A DNA stretch of 64,000 nucleotides from DATAGF01 sp963834875. GTDB lineage: Bacteria; Actinomycetota; Thermoleophilia; Miltoncostaeales; Miltoncostaeaceae. Where the stretch lies: contig CAWIDG010000024.1 of the NCBI GenBank assembly GCA_963834875.1, positions 186,001-250,000 on the forward strand, in the 5' to 3' direction. Both the position numbers and the translations under genes were made by a program. Below are positions 63,541-64,000 of the stretch, one piece after another. The notes below the pieces were generated by a model. That model was not told where the DNA came from and searched no databases. It saw nothing but the letters and a program-made list of their open reading frames with translations. Numbering within the stretch: position 1 is the stretch's first letter; each line of letters begins with the position of its first letter.

Positions 63541-64000
63541 ATGCGACGGGACGAGCTCGCCGCCTTGGGCATCCAGCTGCCGGTGCTGCCGGCGATCGCC
63601 CTCGGGCCGCTGCCCGGGGCGCCGGCGTGGGCCGCCCGCCTCGCGCGGATCGGCCTCGACGTCGCGGCGAGCGGGGCGGCGCAGGACACGGCCGAGACCA
63701 TCGCGGCGGCCCGCGCGGCCGCGCCCCACCTGCCGCTGAAGGCGCGGATCGCCGACGCGGCGGCGCTCGACGGCATCGGCGGCGCTGATCGTCGAGACGC
63801 GCGGGCGCCGTGCCCGCGCGGCCACTACCGCCTGGGCCCGGACGAGGACCTCGTCGCGGCGGTCGACGGCGGCGCCGCGGAGGTGGAGGACCCCGACGAC
63901 GTCGCGCGCGCGCGTCTTGCCCGCGCCCGCGCAGGGGACGGCCTCGGCGCTCTGGGTCGCGGCCACCCCCGGCCTCGACGGCCTCCCCGAGGACGTCGCC
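63541..64000 (+). CDS. Unknown protein, N-terminal part (cut by window end; frameshifted)
   Basis: RDELAALGIQLPVLPAIALGPLPGAPAWAARLARIGLDVAASGAAQDTAETIAAARAAAPHLPLKARIADAAAL is followed, with frame changes near 63780 and 63905, by ALIVETR, then GHYRLGPDEDLVAAVDGGAAEVEDPDDVA and LPAPAQGTASALWVAATPGLDGLPEDVA running off the end. The pattern looks like the strands and helices of a TIM-barrel enzyme, but I cannot name the family. ATG 63541 follows TACGCT by six bases. Confidence 0.5.
   Translation, partial: MRRDELAALGIQLPVLPAIALGPLPGAPAWAARLARIGLDVAASGAAQDTAETIAAARAAAPHLPLKARIADAAALDGIGGADRRDARAPCPRGHYRLGPDEDLVAAVDGGAAEVEDPDDVARARLARARAGDGLGALGRGHPRPRRPPRGRR

Overview
The window is a stretch of very GC-rich chromosome, with third codon positions almost always G or C. 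It most likely comes from an actinobacterium of the Thermoleophilia/Solirubrobacterales type. That placement is an inference from four things: the base composition, the abundance of GTG starts and leaderless TAnnnT promoters, a futalosine-type menaquinone cluster, and S55/SpoIID surface proteins in a genome without other sporulation genes. No plasmid, phage, transposase or CRISPR signal is visible. One tRNA gene (Lys, CTT) is present.

About 25 of the 72 genes are interrupted by one or more single-base frame changes inside clearly conserved, uniformly GC3-rich sequence (roughly 40 events). The even spread across essential genes (hemL, ubiD, pckA, cytochrome b) points to uncorrected assembly indels rather than decay. 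Coordinates below therefore span the whole reconstructed gene and the break points are given.

Layout. 1-7.3 kb: end of an SsuD-like monooxygenase, a PLP decarboxylase, an FdrA-like CoA-ligase-fold protein, a glycosyltransferase, OsmC and a CoA-disulfide-reductase-like flavoprotein, then a DUF2877 (AllH-like) protein. 7.3-10.4 kb: exported SpoIID and S55-peptidase proteins. 10.9-16.4 kb: UDP-sugar genes of the Wbp (2,3-diacetamido-mannuronate) type. 16.4-22.1 kb: CcdA, a berberine-bridge-like oxidase, FbaB aldolase and two ATP-grasp proteins. 22.1-29.8 kb: poorly conserved exported and membrane proteins, a cupin, a compositionally foreign small exported protein, tRNA-Lys, a TPR protein, an aminofutalosine-deaminase-like amidohydrolase and TatA. 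29.8-32.9 kb: dCTP deaminase, lipoyl synthase, a zinc-ribbon protein, a PPOX-fold protein and a rhodanese.

32.5-45.4 kb is the metabolic core, all on the minus strand. A heme operon (hemB, fused ahbA/ahbB-like, hemL, an unknown gene, ubiD) is followed by the Rieske/cytochrome b/cytochrome b-c genes, then a menaquinone operon (ubiX, ubiE, polyprenyl synthase, an MqnE-like protein without a radical-SAM core, mqnA, mqnC, rhodanese). Quinone, heme and the bc complex that uses both are thus made side by side. 45.4-64 kb: an SDR, aat, an ABC exporter, a degenerate M23 protein, a YmdB-type phosphodiesterase, a MepA-like endopeptidase, membrane glycosyltransferases with GtrA, an aminotransferase with Ddl, two tandem exported paralogues, panE, an enoyl-CoA hydratase, pckA and an NCS1-like permease.

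Two non-coding signals stand out. The first is a four-copy intergenic element whose three full copies (~93-95 nt) fold into three hairpins. Its stems change in a compensatory way and its loops are GAA/GNRA; all copies lie on the same strand at the 3' ends of genes. The second is a set of about 14 leaderless promoters in which TAnnnT ends 4-8 bases before the start codon, including a fully divergent pair between dcd and lipA.
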